Both the position numbers and the translations under genes were made by a program. The notes under the pieces were generated by a model. That model was not told the DNA's origin. It searched no databases and was given only the letters and a program-made list of their open reading frames with translations. A stretch of DNA of 23,945 nt from Geoglobus sp. (GTDB taxonomy: Archaea > Halobacteriota > Archaeoglobi > Archaeoglobales > Archaeoglobaceae): positions 1 through 23,945 of the forward strand of contig JALUWC010000530.1 in assembly GCA_027019885.1 (NCBI GenBank), read 5' to 3'. The first letter of the stretch is position 1; the number at the start of each line of letters is the position of its first letter. Positions 16,010 to 23,345 of this stretch are shown piece after piece.

Positions 16010-16417
16010 ATGGAGGAAATTGAGAAGATAAGGCAGAGAAAGCTTAGAGAGCTCATGGAAAGGCTTGAGGGCTCAAAGAAAACACCCCAGGAGGTTATAG
16101 ACCATCCTGTGAGGGTTGATGCAGGAAACTTCGACGAAACTCTCAAAAAACATGGAAATGTTGTTGTTGACTTCTGGGCAGAGTGGTGCATGCCGTGCAG
16201 AATGATCTCGCCAATAATCGAGGAGCTTGCAAAAGAGTATGCTGGAAAGGTGGTTTTTGCCAAGCTCAATACCGATGAGAATCCATCCATCGCGGCAAGA
16301 TATGGCATAACCGGAATCCCGACTCTCATATTCTTCAAGAATGGAAGACCAGTTTCCAATGTTGTTGGTGCCCTTCCGAAGGCTGAGCTGAGAAGATGGG
16401 TTGAGAGAAATCTTTAG
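16010..16417 (+). CDS. trxA: Thioredoxin with N-terminal helical extension
   Basis: A 135-residue cytoplasmic dithiol-disulfide carrier. The active site is WCMPC with C60 and C63, so the dipeptide is Met-Pro rather than the common Gly-Pro. The rest of the fold is standard: VVVDFWAEWC, the KLNTDENPSIAARYGI block, the cis-Pro in GIPTLIFFKNG and the C-terminal ELRRWVERNL helix. About 30 basic and acidic residues (MEEIEKIRQRKLRELMERLEG) precede the fold and form a predicted helix, as in several Archaeoglobales and haloarchaeal thioredoxins. ATG 16010 lies 6 bases after the Trm10 stop, so the two are co-transcribed. Confidence 0.93.
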   Translation: MEEIEKIRQRKLRELMERLEGSKKTPQEVIDHPVRVDAGNFDETLKKHGNVVVDFWAEWCMPCRMISPIIEELAKEYAGKVVFAKLNTDENPSIAARYGITGIPTLIFFKNGRPVSNVVGALPKAELRRWVERNL

Positions 16418-16469
16418 AAAATCTGAACCCATCAAAAACCTTTTCAACTTTTTGGGATTTGTTGTTTCA

Positions 16470-17702
16470 ATGATCGCAAGAGAGGTGGAGTTTGAGGGTC
16501 ATTTGATTGATTCAAACATCCTTCCGAAAGTTCTCGATCTAATTCTGGACTTGGACGGAGAGTTCGAGATAACTGAGTTCAGAATAGGCAAGAGGAAGCA
16601 TGACAAGAGCTATGCGAGAATGATAGTTTTTGGAAAAGACACACATCATCTTGATGAAATTCTGAAAGAACTGCACAAACTTGGGGCAGGAATTCCAGAT
16701 GCCGAGGATGCCGAAATTGCTGAAGCTCCGGATGACATGGTTCTGCCCGATGGGTTCTATGTCACAACAAACAATCCAACTTTTGTCAGAATTGATGGGG
16801 AGTGGGTTGAAGTTGAGGACATAGGAATGGACAGGGTCATTGTTGTTGATGTTCAGAATAAGAAAGCCTACTGCAGATTTCTGAACGAAATCAGGAGGGG
16901 AGACATGGTTGTTGTTGGGGAAAATGGTGTTAAAGTCATCCCTCCAGAAAGGCCGAGAAAGTCCTCAACATTTGAATTCATGGGCGGACATGTTTCATCT
17001 GAAAGACCAACATCCAATGTTGTAAAGGCTATTGCAAATGAGATAGTCGAGCTCAAGAGAATGGGTGGAAGGATAGCAGTTGTTGCCGGTCCAGCGGTTG
17101 ATCATACGGGGGCGAGAGATGCTCTGGCAGGAATGGTGAGGGATGGGTATGTTGATGTTCTTCTTTCCGGCAATGCTCTCGCAGTCCACGACATTGAAAT
17201 GTCCATTTTTGGCACATCTCTTGGAATGGATGTGAAAACAGGAAGACCCGTGCCTGGAGGTAACAGGCATCACATCCACACAATAAGCAGGGTAATAGCG
17301 GCTGGAGGGATAAGAAATGCCGTCGAAACGGGGATTGTGAAGGAGGGAATAATGTACGAATGCGTCAAAAACAATGTGCCCTTTGTTTTGGCAGGTTCAA
17401 TAAGGGATGATGGGCCATTGCCTGAAGTGATCACAGATGTCATGGAGGCGAAGAAGGAAATGAAGAAGGCATTGAAAGGAGTGAATATGGTTATAATGCT
17501 CGCATCAATGCTTCACAGCATAGCAGTTGGAAACCTTCTGCCATCAACTGTAAAAACAATATGCGTTGATTCAAATCCTTCAACGGTTACAAAGCTGGTT
17601 GACAGGGGAAGCCATCAGGCCATTGGTGTTGTAACGGATGTGGGTCTTTTTCTGCCCGAGCTTTACAAGAGCATAAAAGAAATTGAAATCGGTTCAGCAT
17701 GA
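16470..17702 (+). CDS. Archaeal ornithine cyclodeaminase (LOR/SDH-region, TIGR00300 family)
   Basis: This family converts L-ornithine to L-proline and ammonia in archaea that lack the usual proline pathway; it is unrelated in sequence to bacterial ornithine cyclodeaminase. The 410-residue protein has the N-terminal LOR/SDH-type region (REVEFEGHLIDSNILPKVLDL, SYARMIVFG), a linker with a FEFMGGHVSSERPTSN block, and a C-terminal Rossmann-like NAD domain with IAVVAGPAVDHTGARDALAGM, VLLSGNALAVHDIE and TICVDSNPSTVTKL. The frame is open to 16401 inside thioredoxin, but ATG 16470 gives MIAREVEFEGH, the normal family start, about 27 bases after a weak TATA-like stretch. Its stop overlaps the next, convergent gene by 9 bases. 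The function is from family knowledge. Confidence 0.83.
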   Translation: MIAREVEFEGHLIDSNILPKVLDLILDLDGEFEITEFRIGKRKHDKSYARMIVFGKDTHHLDEILKELHKLGAGIPDAEDAEIAEAPDDMVLPDGFYVTTNNPTFVRIDGEWVEVEDIGMDRVIVVDVQNKKAYCRFLNEIRRGDMVVVGENGVKVIPPERPRKSSTFEFMGGHVSSERPTSNVVKAIANEIVELKRMGGRIAVVAGPAVDHTGARDALAGMVRDGYVDVLLSGNALAVHDIEMSIFGTSLGMDVKTGRPVPGGNRHHIHTISRVIAAGGIRNAVETGIVKEGIMYECVKNNVPFVLAGSIRDDGPLPEVITDVMEAKKEMKKALKGVNMVIMLASMLHSIAVGNLLPSTVKTICVDSNPSTVTKLVDRGSHQAIGVVTDVGLFLPELYKSIKEIEIGSA

Positions 17703-18665
17703 AATCATCTCTCTGACCCCTCTGTTTATCGATATCTCACCAATGCTCTTTATTTTTCTGCATATGTCAATCAGAGGATAGATCAGAAGTGGGTTTTCCC
17801 TCCCCTCTCTTATTTTTGCCAGAAGCTCCTCTTCAATATCATTTGAAAATACAAGTATGTCATTTGCCTTCTCAAGATCTGAATTCATGTATGACTCCAT
17901 TACCTTTACAAAGAGATCCTCAACCGTGATGAGCATTTCTAAATAGCTGACTGCAATTCTGTCATAATCCTCAGCGGAGTAGAGATTCTCAGAGAAGTCA
18001 TAGAGTGAGTCTGATATCTCCTCGAGGATTTTTGCTATGATTCTCATCCCGAGAATGTTTCTCATCTCGCTCCACTTTGATGGGGCCATGAGTTCCCTCA
18101 AGATTCTGTTTTCAAGCCTTACAGCTAAAAGATACAGTCTGTCTGTGTCCTCTTCGAGCTTTACTATTTCTTTCAGCCCTTCCTTATCGTCTATTCTTAT
18201 GCTGTCGATTATGCTCTCTATTATGCCAGAAACAATCTGGGACATTCTCCTCAGAACATCCTCTATATTGAATTCTGTTGTTGTTAAACTTCTCAGAACC
18301 ATTCTGTCCTCATCAGCATCTATTATTTCCATTCCAATCATGTCGTGGGCGATTCTGCTTATCCTGCCAACAACTTTTGGGGAAATCATGGCGTCCTTTA
18401 TTTCTATCTCATCAAGACCCTGAATGTAGAGAGCTATGATCAGTCTCCTGAGGAAGTTCTCGTCGTATTTCGGAATTTTGCCTATTTCGGCCTTGACAAC
18501 CTTATGGAGCTCGCTGTATTTTTTTGGCATCAGCTTGATTACATCCCTGTCAATGTCAAGGATGATCTCATCTCCCTGATCCAGGTCATTCTCCTTGATC
18601 CAGTTCTTTGGGAGACTTACCATGAAGCTTGAACCGCCTATGAGCTGGAGCTTTCTCGTTTCCAC
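17694..18665 (-). CDS. AbrB-PhoU domain protein, putative phosphate-uptake regulator
   Basis: A 323-residue protein. Residues 1-45 (METRKLQLIGGSSFMVSLPKNWIKENDLDQGDEIIL) are a SpoVT/AbrB-type DNA-binding hairpin. The remainder is helical with two PhoU-like bundles (AHDMIGMEIIDADE..., IVSGIIESIIDSIRID, ILEEISDSLYDFSENLYSAEDYDRIAVSYLEMLITVEDLFVKVMESYMN). This AbrB-PhoU layout is common in archaea and often tied to phosphate uptake control, but no pst genes are present here. The start is GTG 18665, with TATA 26-27 bases upstream. An inverted repeat overlaps that TATA box and may be its own operator. The 3' end overlaps the convergent ornithine cyclodeaminase gene. Confidence 0.85.
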   Translation of the reverse strand: METRKLQLIGGSSFMVSLPKNWIKENDLDQGDEIILDIDRDVIKLMPKKYSELHKVVKAEIGKIPKYDENFLRRLIIALYIQGLDEIEIKDAMISPKVVGRISRIAHDMIGMEIIDADEDRMVLRSLTTTEFNIEDVLRRMSQIVSGIIESIIDSIRIDDKEGLKEIVKLEEDTDRLYLLAVRLENRILRELMAPSKWSEMRNILGMRIIAKILEEISDSLYDFSENLYSAEDYDRIAVSYLEMLITVEDLFVKVMESYMNSDLEKANDILVFSNDIEEELLAKIREGRENPLLIYPLIDICRKIKSIGEISINRGVREMISC

Positions 18666-18671
18666 GTAATA

Positions 18672-18695
18672 ATTAATACGTACCTATTAATATAT
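18672..18695 (-). promoter_or_regulatory. Promoter of the AbrB-PhoU gene with 7+6+7 inverted repeat
   Basis: ATTAATA (18672-18678) and TATTAAT (18685-18691) are perfect inverted arms around a 6-base spacer. The TATA element (18688-18695, centred 26-27 bases before GTG 18665) overlaps the right arm. An AbrB-type dimer binding here would block its own transcription. Confidence 0.45.
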
Positions 18696-18718
18696 TTTAC
18701 CCGGCACCACAAAAAAGG

Positions 18719-18988
18719 TCAGGAAGAATACGTAGGATCGTCATCAAAACCCAAACTGAGATCCTGAATCATTTTTCCTGCAAGACCTATCAGAATCCTG
18801 TCATCGGCGAGAATTTCCCTTATGATCATGAGTGAAGTTGCCTCCTTCAGCTCCTGACTTCTGAGTCTGTCAAGATGTTCTATGAGCATTACAGCCAGTT
18901 TGTAGATTTCAGTCAGCCGTATATCGTCCTCACCCTCAAATTCTTCCTCATCAAGCTCGATATCAATAATTTCGTCAAATTCTTCCAT
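18719..18988 (-). CDS. Small acidic hypothetical protein, 89 aa
   Basis: Unrecognised. The N-terminal third is extremely acidic (EEFDEIIDIELDEEEFEGEDD) and the rest is helical, with EIYKLAVMLIEHLDRLRSQELKEATSLMIIREIL and an IGLAGKMIQDL helix. It has no Cys and no membrane segment. An upstream GTG at 18997 is in frame, but ATTTAAAT (19011-19018) is centred 26-27 bases before ATG 18988, so I take this ATG as a leaderless start. It lies upstream of the AbrB-PhoU gene on the same strand, 53 bases away, and each has its own promoter. Confidence 0.62.
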   Translation of the reverse strand: MEEFDEIIDIELDEEEFEGEDDIRLTEIYKLAVMLIEHLDRLRSQELKEATSLMIIREILADDRILIGLAGKMIQDLSLGFDDDPTYSS

Positions 18989-19010
18989 TGTTAGCACTTT
19001 CAGAGTTGAA

Positions 19011-19018
19011 ATTTAAAT
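19011..19018 (-). promoter_or_regulatory. TATA box for the 89-aa acidic protein
   Basis: ATTTAAAT is self-complementary and centred 26-27 bases before ATG 18988; it decides the start codon. Confidence 0.5.
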
Positions 19019-19039
19019 AGTTATTGGCTGTTCTTGGCA

Positions 19040-19726
19040 TTACCTCAGATCCATCTCCTTTCCACTATCTGCATCCTTCACAAAGCTCAGAACGTGGTTT
19101 TCCGGATATGCACCGACAAACTGAACAACGTTTCCCTTGTCAAGATTTCTTATCACAGTGTGAGGCACACCCATAACTCCCCATCTGTCTGCAAGAGACG
19201 GAAACTCAAGGCTCTCTATCATCTCAGCCTCAATTTTTTCACTCACCATTGCGAACTGGTGGGCAATCAAAACGGCCTTCGGACAGTATGGGCATGTGGG
19301 TGTTACATATACTTCCATTCTGAGTCTGTTTCTGACATTCTGAAGCTCCTGAATCGTTGCATCTGTTATTTCAAGCTGTTTTGTTGAGATGTACATTATG
19401 TCCTTGATCAGCGTTGTGAACTCGTAGCCTGAAGGAATTCCGGTGAATCTAATCCTCAATCCGGCCTCTCCATCTTCATCCGTGATTATTATGGATGGAG
19501 CAAGTTCAACGTCAAATTCCTCAGCCTTCTCGCTTTCAACATCGTGAATCTCAAGCTCAATCTTTTCTGAGAGCTCTGAAACCTCCTGAAGTAACTGTTT
19601 CGTATCTTTGCAGTACATGCAGTTTTCATCTTTGCTTGAAAACAGCAGAATTCTCACCTTATCTCTCAGAATTTTCTCAAATTCAGTCCTGAGATAGTTT
19701 CTGTCTTCTTCCTTTAGCAGCCCCAT
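19040..19726 (-). CDS. Protein disulfide oxidoreductase (two-thioredoxin-fold PDO)
   Basis: Hyperthermophilic PDO proteins hold two thioredoxin folds and form, reduce or isomerise disulfides in the cytoplasm. The 228 residues show the first active site CMYC (C36, C39) and the second CPYC (C145, C148), with P77 in LAPSIII and the Pro of GVPHTVIR as the cis-prolines. CPYC in the second fold is the family's more reactive site. The first site carries Met-Tyr where the best-known relatives have Gln-Tyr. ATG 19726 has AGGTGA a few bases upstream, and a TATA-like GTTATATATT lies further upstream at 19757-19766. Confidence 0.92.
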   Translation of the reverse strand: MGLLKEEDRNYLRTEFEKILRDKVRILLFSSKDENCMYCKDTKQLLQEVSELSEKIELEIHDVESEKAEEFDVELAPSIIITDEDGEAGLRIRFTGIPSGYEFTTLIKDIMYISTKQLEITDATIQELQNVRNRLRMEVYVTPTCPYCPKAVLIAHQFAMVSEKIEAEMIESLEFPSLADRWGVMGVPHTVIRNLDKGNVVQFVGAYPENHVLSFVKDADSGKEMDLR

Positions 19727-19821
19727 TTTTTCACCTACGTTTTTTTGAAATTAGGGAATATATAACACCATAACCTGAATTGACAGAAACATCAAAGTCC
19801 CACAGAGCCATCTCAGAAGGT

Positions 19822-19829
19822 TTTTAATA
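19822..19829 (+). promoter_or_regulatory. TATA box for rfcS
   Basis: TTTTAATA is centred 27-28 bases before ATG 19853, which predicts a leaderless transcript. Confidence 0.55.
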
Positions 19830-19852
19830 TTGGTCGAGCAAATGAAATCACA

Positions 19853-20821
19853 ATGGATACCGAGATATGGGTTGAGAAGTACAGGCCAAGAACCCTCGAC
19901 GAGATTGTTGGACAGAATGAGGTCATTGAGAGGCTTAAGGGTTATGTGAAGAGAAAGAATATTCCCCATCTCCTATTCTCAGGACCTCCAGGCACTGGAA
20001 AAACTGCTACAGCAATAGCTCTCACGAGAGACCTTTTTGGAGATGTATGGCAGGACAATTTCATAGAAATGAATGCAAGTGATGAAAGAGGGATTGATGT
20101 TGTGAGGCACAAGATAAAAGAATTTGCAAGAACTGCTCCCATCTCTGCTCCGTTCAAGATAATCTTTCTCGATGAGGCCGATGCTCTTACCGCTGATGCT
20201 CAGGCTGCACTGAGGAGAACTATGGAGATGTATTCAAAGACCTGCAGGTTCATTTTGAGCTGCAATTATGTAAGCAGGATTATAGAGCCCATTCAGAGTA
20301 GGTGTGCCGTTTTCAAGTTCAGACCTGTACCTAAGGAAGCTATGAAAAAAAGACTTGCTCAGATTTGCAGGAATGAAGGCGTTGAAATCGAGGATGAGGC
20401 TTTGGAGGCTTTAATTTACATCTCAGGTGGAGACTTCAGAAAGGCAATAAACGCTCTTCAGGGAGCATCTGCTCTTGGAAAGAAAATCACATCTGACGTG
20501 ATTTATCAGATAACCGCGACTGCCAAGCCGGAGGACATTGAAAAGCTCATTGAAACTGCCTTGAAGGGTGATTTTCTGGCAGCGAGAGAACATCTTGACA
20601 GTCTGATGATCGAATATGGAATGAGCGGGGAGGATGTGATCTCTCAGTTGTACAGGGAGATAGTTTCTGCAAAATTTGATGAATCTCTGAAGGTTGTTCT
20701 GATTGACAGGCTTGGTGAAATAGACTTCAGGCTGACTGAGGGTGCACACGAAAGAATCCAGCTTGATTCATTCCTTGCCTATCTTGTAATTGTTGGAAAG
20801 AAGAGAATGAGGCAGGACTGA
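19853..20821 (+). CDS. rfcS: Replication factor C small subunit (clamp loader)
   Basis: RfcS with RfcL loads the PCNA clamp on primed DNA using ATP. The 322-residue protein is complete and of normal length. Motifs: RFC box WVEKYRPRTLDEIVGQ (6-21), Walker A GPPGTGKT (44-51), Walker B LDEAD (D107), the SRC motif with its arginine finger at 149-151 in PIQSRCAVF, and sensor 2 near SGGDFRKAINALQGA. The C-terminal helical domain forms the subunit collar. No intein interrupts Walker A or the SRC region, sites where other archaeal rfcS genes carry them. The start is fixed by the TATA position. The large subunit is not in this window. Confidence 0.97.
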   Translation: MDTEIWVEKYRPRTLDEIVGQNEVIERLKGYVKRKNIPHLLFSGPPGTGKTATAIALTRDLFGDVWQDNFIEMNASDERGIDVVRHKIKEFARTAPISAPFKIIFLDEADALTADAQAALRRTMEMYSKTCRFILSCNYVSRIIEPIQSRCAVFKFRPVPKEAMKKRLAQICRNEGVEIEDEALEALIYISGGDFRKAINALQGASALGKKITSDVIYQITATAKPEDIEKLIETALKGDFLAAREHLDSLMIEYGMSGEDVISQLYREIVSAKFDESLKVVLIDRLGEIDFRLTEGAHERIQLDSFLAYLVIVGKKRMRQD

Positions 20822-20883
20822 AACGTTTCGTCAATTTTTCGATCAGAAAAATATTTATTTTGGCAGTATTAGGGTAGAGTGAG

Positions 20884-21726
20884 ATGAAAGCTGAAGTGGT
20901 GATGAATCCGGATGTCATATGGGCGGAACTGCCAAATACAAGGGAATATGTTCTTGAGCTTTTCAAGAAGCATGACATATCCTCAGTTCCTGTTCTCAAA
21001 AATGGCAGGTTGGTGGGGATCGTTACAAGAAAAGACATACTGAGAAAAATAGAAGAGGATCAGCTTGCTCTTCTTATGACACCCGATCCGGTTTATGTAA
21101 TGCCTGAAACAGACATAAATGATATAATCAAAATATTTTCTGAAACAGAGTTCAGAAGACTTCCAGTTGTTAGGGATGATGAGCTGGTTGGCATAATAAC
21201 TGTCAGAGATGTAATCAGAGTTCTTGCTGAAAAAGGCATAGAGGAACCGATTGGGAAGTATATTTCAAACTCCTCGGTATGTGTATGGGAGGACACGCCC
21301 CTCAATGTGGCGGGGGAAATAATGAGGATAGGAAACACTGAAGCATGCCCCGTTCTTGACTCGGAATCGAGAGTTGTTGGAATTATTGATGAAAAGATTC
21401 TCCTCACTGAAACCCTTATCGAGGATTTCATAGAATCGAGAGAGTATCCTTCTTCCAGCGATTCTGACGATCAGTGGGCCTGGGAGGGGATAAGAGACTA
21501 TGCGGTTAAGTATTTTGAGGTCAGTGTTGTGAAGCTCCCAAGAGAGCCTGTAAAGGATTTCATGAAAAAACCAGTTTTTGCAAACCCCCAGTCTCCTATT
21601 TCAAAGGTTGCGAGAGAAATGGACAAATCCGATCTTGATTATCTGCCCGTTCTGGATGTAAATGAGAGATTTACAGGTATGATTTCGGATAAGGATTTGC
21701 TGAAAGCAGCTTATGGCACGTTTTAA
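20884..21726 (+). CDS. Four-CBS-domain protein
   Basis: The 280 residues consist almost entirely of four CBS repeats: about 1-58 (MNPDVIWAEL...VPVLKNGRLVGIVTRKDIL), 62-122 (LMTPDPVYVMPE...LPVVRDDELVGIITVRDVI), 125-182 (SVCVWEDTPL...VVGIIDEKILL) and 220-280 (FMKKPVFANPQ...GMISDKDLLKAAY). CBS pairs bind adenosine nucleotides or SAM and act as sensors; with no catalytic domain this is a stand-alone sensor whose partner is unknown. An acidic linker with SSSDSDDQWAWEG separates repeats 3 and 4. A TATA-like AAATATTTATTTT at about 20848-20860 precedes ATG 20884. The stop overlaps that of the convergent tmk by 4 bases. Confidence 0.9.
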   Translation: MKAEVVMNPDVIWAELPNTREYVLELFKKHDISSVPVLKNGRLVGIVTRKDILRKIEEDQLALLMTPDPVYVMPETDINDIIKIFSETEFRRLPVVRDDELVGIITVRDVIRVLAEKGIEEPIGKYISNSSVCVWEDTPLNVAGEIMRIGNTEACPVLDSESRVVGIIDEKILLTETLIEDFIESREYPSSSDSDDQWAWEGIRDYAVKYFEVSVVKLPREPVKDFMKKPVFANPQSPISKVAREMDKSDLDYLPVLDVNERFTGMISDKDLLKAAYGTF

Positions 21727-22343
21727 TACCATTTTCTCAGAGCCATCTCAAAAAGAGAACCTCTCGATGAAATCAGATCCACCACAGCATTGTAGCATTC
21801 TTCTTTTACTTCATTTATGGGCCTCTCACCATTGATCAATACAATTTCATCGGAGTTCATTGAAAGATATATCTCTCTAACCCTTTTCAGATACTTCAGC
21901 TCCTCGAATCCGGTGAACTTGCCTCTATTTGATATCCTTTTCATGGCAGTCTCAGGTGTAACGTCAATCAGTACTGTCAGATCTGGCTTTGGTGCAATCT
22001 CCTCGTTTCTTCTGAGTATCTCTTCAGGATCGATTCCGAAAGCGCCCTGATATGCAACACTCGAATAATAGTATCTGTCCATCACCACCGATATGCATTT
22101 GCTGATTCTTGGGAGAATGTTCTTCTCCACGTCCTCAATCCTGTCAAGTATGAAAAGTTCAAGCTCTTTTTCAGGAGGGAATCTCTTTTCAGATGTCTTT
22201 ATCATTCTCCCGTAAACGCTGTCGCTTGGTTCTTTCAGCACATGGGTTCTGAATCCAAAATCTTCCAGAACGCTTTTTATATACACGGCCATGGTTGTTT
22301 TCCCGGAGCCATCTATCCCTTCAACAGCAATCAGAAAGCCCAC
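21723..22343 (-). CDS. tmk: Thymidylate kinase
   Basis: It phosphorylates dTMP to dTDP with ATP, an essential step to dTTP. The 206-residue protein has the P-loop GIDGSGKT (9-16), KEPSDSVYGRMIK where the family has its nucleotide-binding EP motif, the MDRYYYSSVAYQG block (DRY/F-x-S-x-x-AYQ, binding dTMP) and the lid region RISNRGKFTGFEELKYLKRV. The start codon is GTG 22343, giving MGFLIAVEGIDG. A TATA-like stretch on the minus strand lies about 23 bases away, and the palindrome CTGAAATTTCAG (22345-22356) sits between the two. Confidence 0.95.
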   Translation of the reverse strand: MGFLIAVEGIDGSGKTTMAVYIKSVLEDFGFRTHVLKEPSDSVYGRMIKTSEKRFPPEKELELFILDRIEDVEKNILPRISKCISVVMDRYYYSSVAYQGAFGIDPEEILRRNEEIAPKPDLTVLIDVTPETAMKRISNRGKFTGFEELKYLKRVREIYLSMNSDEIVLINGERPINEVKEECYNAVVDLISSRGSLFEMALRKWY

Positions 22344-22344
22344 A

Positions 22345-22356
22345 CTGAAATTTCAG
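22345..22356. promoter_or_regulatory. 12-base perfect palindrome at the tmk start
   Basis: CTGAAATTTCAG lies immediately upstream of GTG 22343 and downstream of the minus-strand TATA-like TTTTAAAAT, so it covers the predicted transcription start of tmk. It could be an operator; a 12-base palindrome in AT-rich DNA can also be chance. Confidence 0.3.
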
Positions 22357-22498
22357 GTAAAATTTTAAAATACTTTGTGGGTGGCATCGTCTTGAATATC
22401 CGGAAGTCTACATTTCAGATTTATTTGTAGTGATGTGCTTTAAAAAAGCAATCCAGTAAGAGTTAAATAATGGAGCACTGAAAATTATCGGTGTTAAT

Positions 22499-22807
22499 AT
22501 GAAGTCGCCATGTGAGGTGTTTGCCTCGAGGATAATACCCGTAATCAGAGGTGAAATCGCAAGAGAACTGGTTGCGAGAGGTCACAAGAAGAAGGAGGTA
22601 GCTGAAATACTGGGCATAACAATTGCTGCAGTGAGCCAGTATGTTCATGGAAAAAGGGGTGTAGGTGGAAGCGAGAAACTGAAAGAGAGGATAAGGGAGA
22701 TTGCAGATGAGATTGAAGAGGGTAAGCTCAGCGAGGAAGATTTAAGTATAAAGCTCTGTGAACTGTGTACACTGGTGAAAAGGGAAAACAATGCTGAGCA
22801 GGTTTAA
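22499..22807 (+). CDS. Archaeal HTH transcriptional regulator with conserved Cys residues
   Basis: A 102-residue DNA-binding protein of the archaeal XRE-like family (COG2522 type). It starts SPCEVFASRIIPVIRGEIARELVARG and has the helix-turn-helix KKEVAEILGITIAAVSQYVHGKRG (residues 32-54). The C-terminal part ends in KLCELCTLVKR. C5 in the PCE motif and C87/C90 in CxxC recur in this family and could bind metal or sense redox; this last point is inference. GTTAAATAA (22462-22470) is the likely TATA, leaving a leader of only a few bases. Its last 17 bases overlap the start of the next gene, so the two are translated together. Confidence 0.85.
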   Translation: MKSPCEVFASRIIPVIRGEIARELVARGHKKKEVAEILGITIAAVSQYVHGKRGVGGSEKLKERIREIADEIEEGKLSEEDLSIKLCELCTLVKRENNAEQV

Positions 22808-23345
22808 GCCAGCGGTAACCGGCCTTCTCAAACCTGTCACAGTGCACCTTGTCAGATCAGGCATCACGCCCAACCATCTGACTGTAGTTGCTGTTGTTTT
22901 AGGTCTCACTTCAGCCTACTTCATATTTGCGGGAAAAACTATAATCGGCGTTTTTCTCCTTCTGATAAGTTCTTCACTTGACGCACTCGATGGCGCTCTT
23001 GCCAGAAATGAAAACCTCAGGTCAGAGTTTGGTGGTTTTCTCGATTCTGTTATGGACAGGTATGTTGATGCGGCAGTTATAATCGCAATCGGGGTACATT
23101 CAGGGCATGTCTTTCTTGCTTCAATTGCTGTTGTTGGCGCATTGATGGTGAGTTACACGAGGGCAAGGGCAGAGACGATTATTGAAAGATGTGATGTTGG
23201 CATCGCAGAAAGAGGCGAGAGAACACTGATCCTGATTGGAGGTTTGATCGCAGGGCTGGAATACTATGCTCTCCTTGTTGTTGCCATTTTGGCACATTTT
23301 ACAGCCATCCACAGGGTATATTACACTCACTCTCAGAGCAGATGA
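22791..23345 (+). CDS. CDP-alcohol phosphatidyltransferase (archaetidylinositol-phosphate-synthase-like)
   Basis: An integral membrane enzyme that joins a CDP-activated lipid to an alcohol phosphate. The full catalytic signature is present: D64xxD67G68xxA71R72 followed by G81xxxD85xxxD89 (SLDALDGALAR, GGFLDSVMDR). The 184 residues contain about six hydrophobic segments, the standard size. The N-terminal KPVTVHLVRSGITPNHLT matches archaeal members that make archaetidylinositol phosphate from CDP-archaeol, which I consider the most likely reaction; archaetidylserine or archaetidylglycerophosphate synthesis cannot be excluded. ATG 22791 lies inside the regulator's 3' end (17-base overlap). The stop region overlaps the convergent transporter by 13 bases. 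Confidence 0.9.
   Translation: MLSRFKPAVTGLLKPVTVHLVRSGITPNHLTVVAVVLGLTSAYFIFAGKTIIGVFLLLISSSLDALDGALARNENLRSEFGGFLDSVMDRYVDAAVIIAIGVHSGHVFLASIAVVGALMVSYTRARAETIIERCDVGIAERGERTLILIGGLIAGLEYYALLVVAILAHFTAIHRVYYTHSQSR

Noticed and set aside
16401..16469. Upstream extension of the ornithine cyclodeaminase gene starting inside thioredoxin
   Set aside because: The extra 23 residues do not fit the family N-terminus, while ATG 16470 gives the expected start.
19853..20821. Intein in rfcS
   Set aside because: Walker A, Walker B and the SRC motif are contiguous and the protein has normal length.
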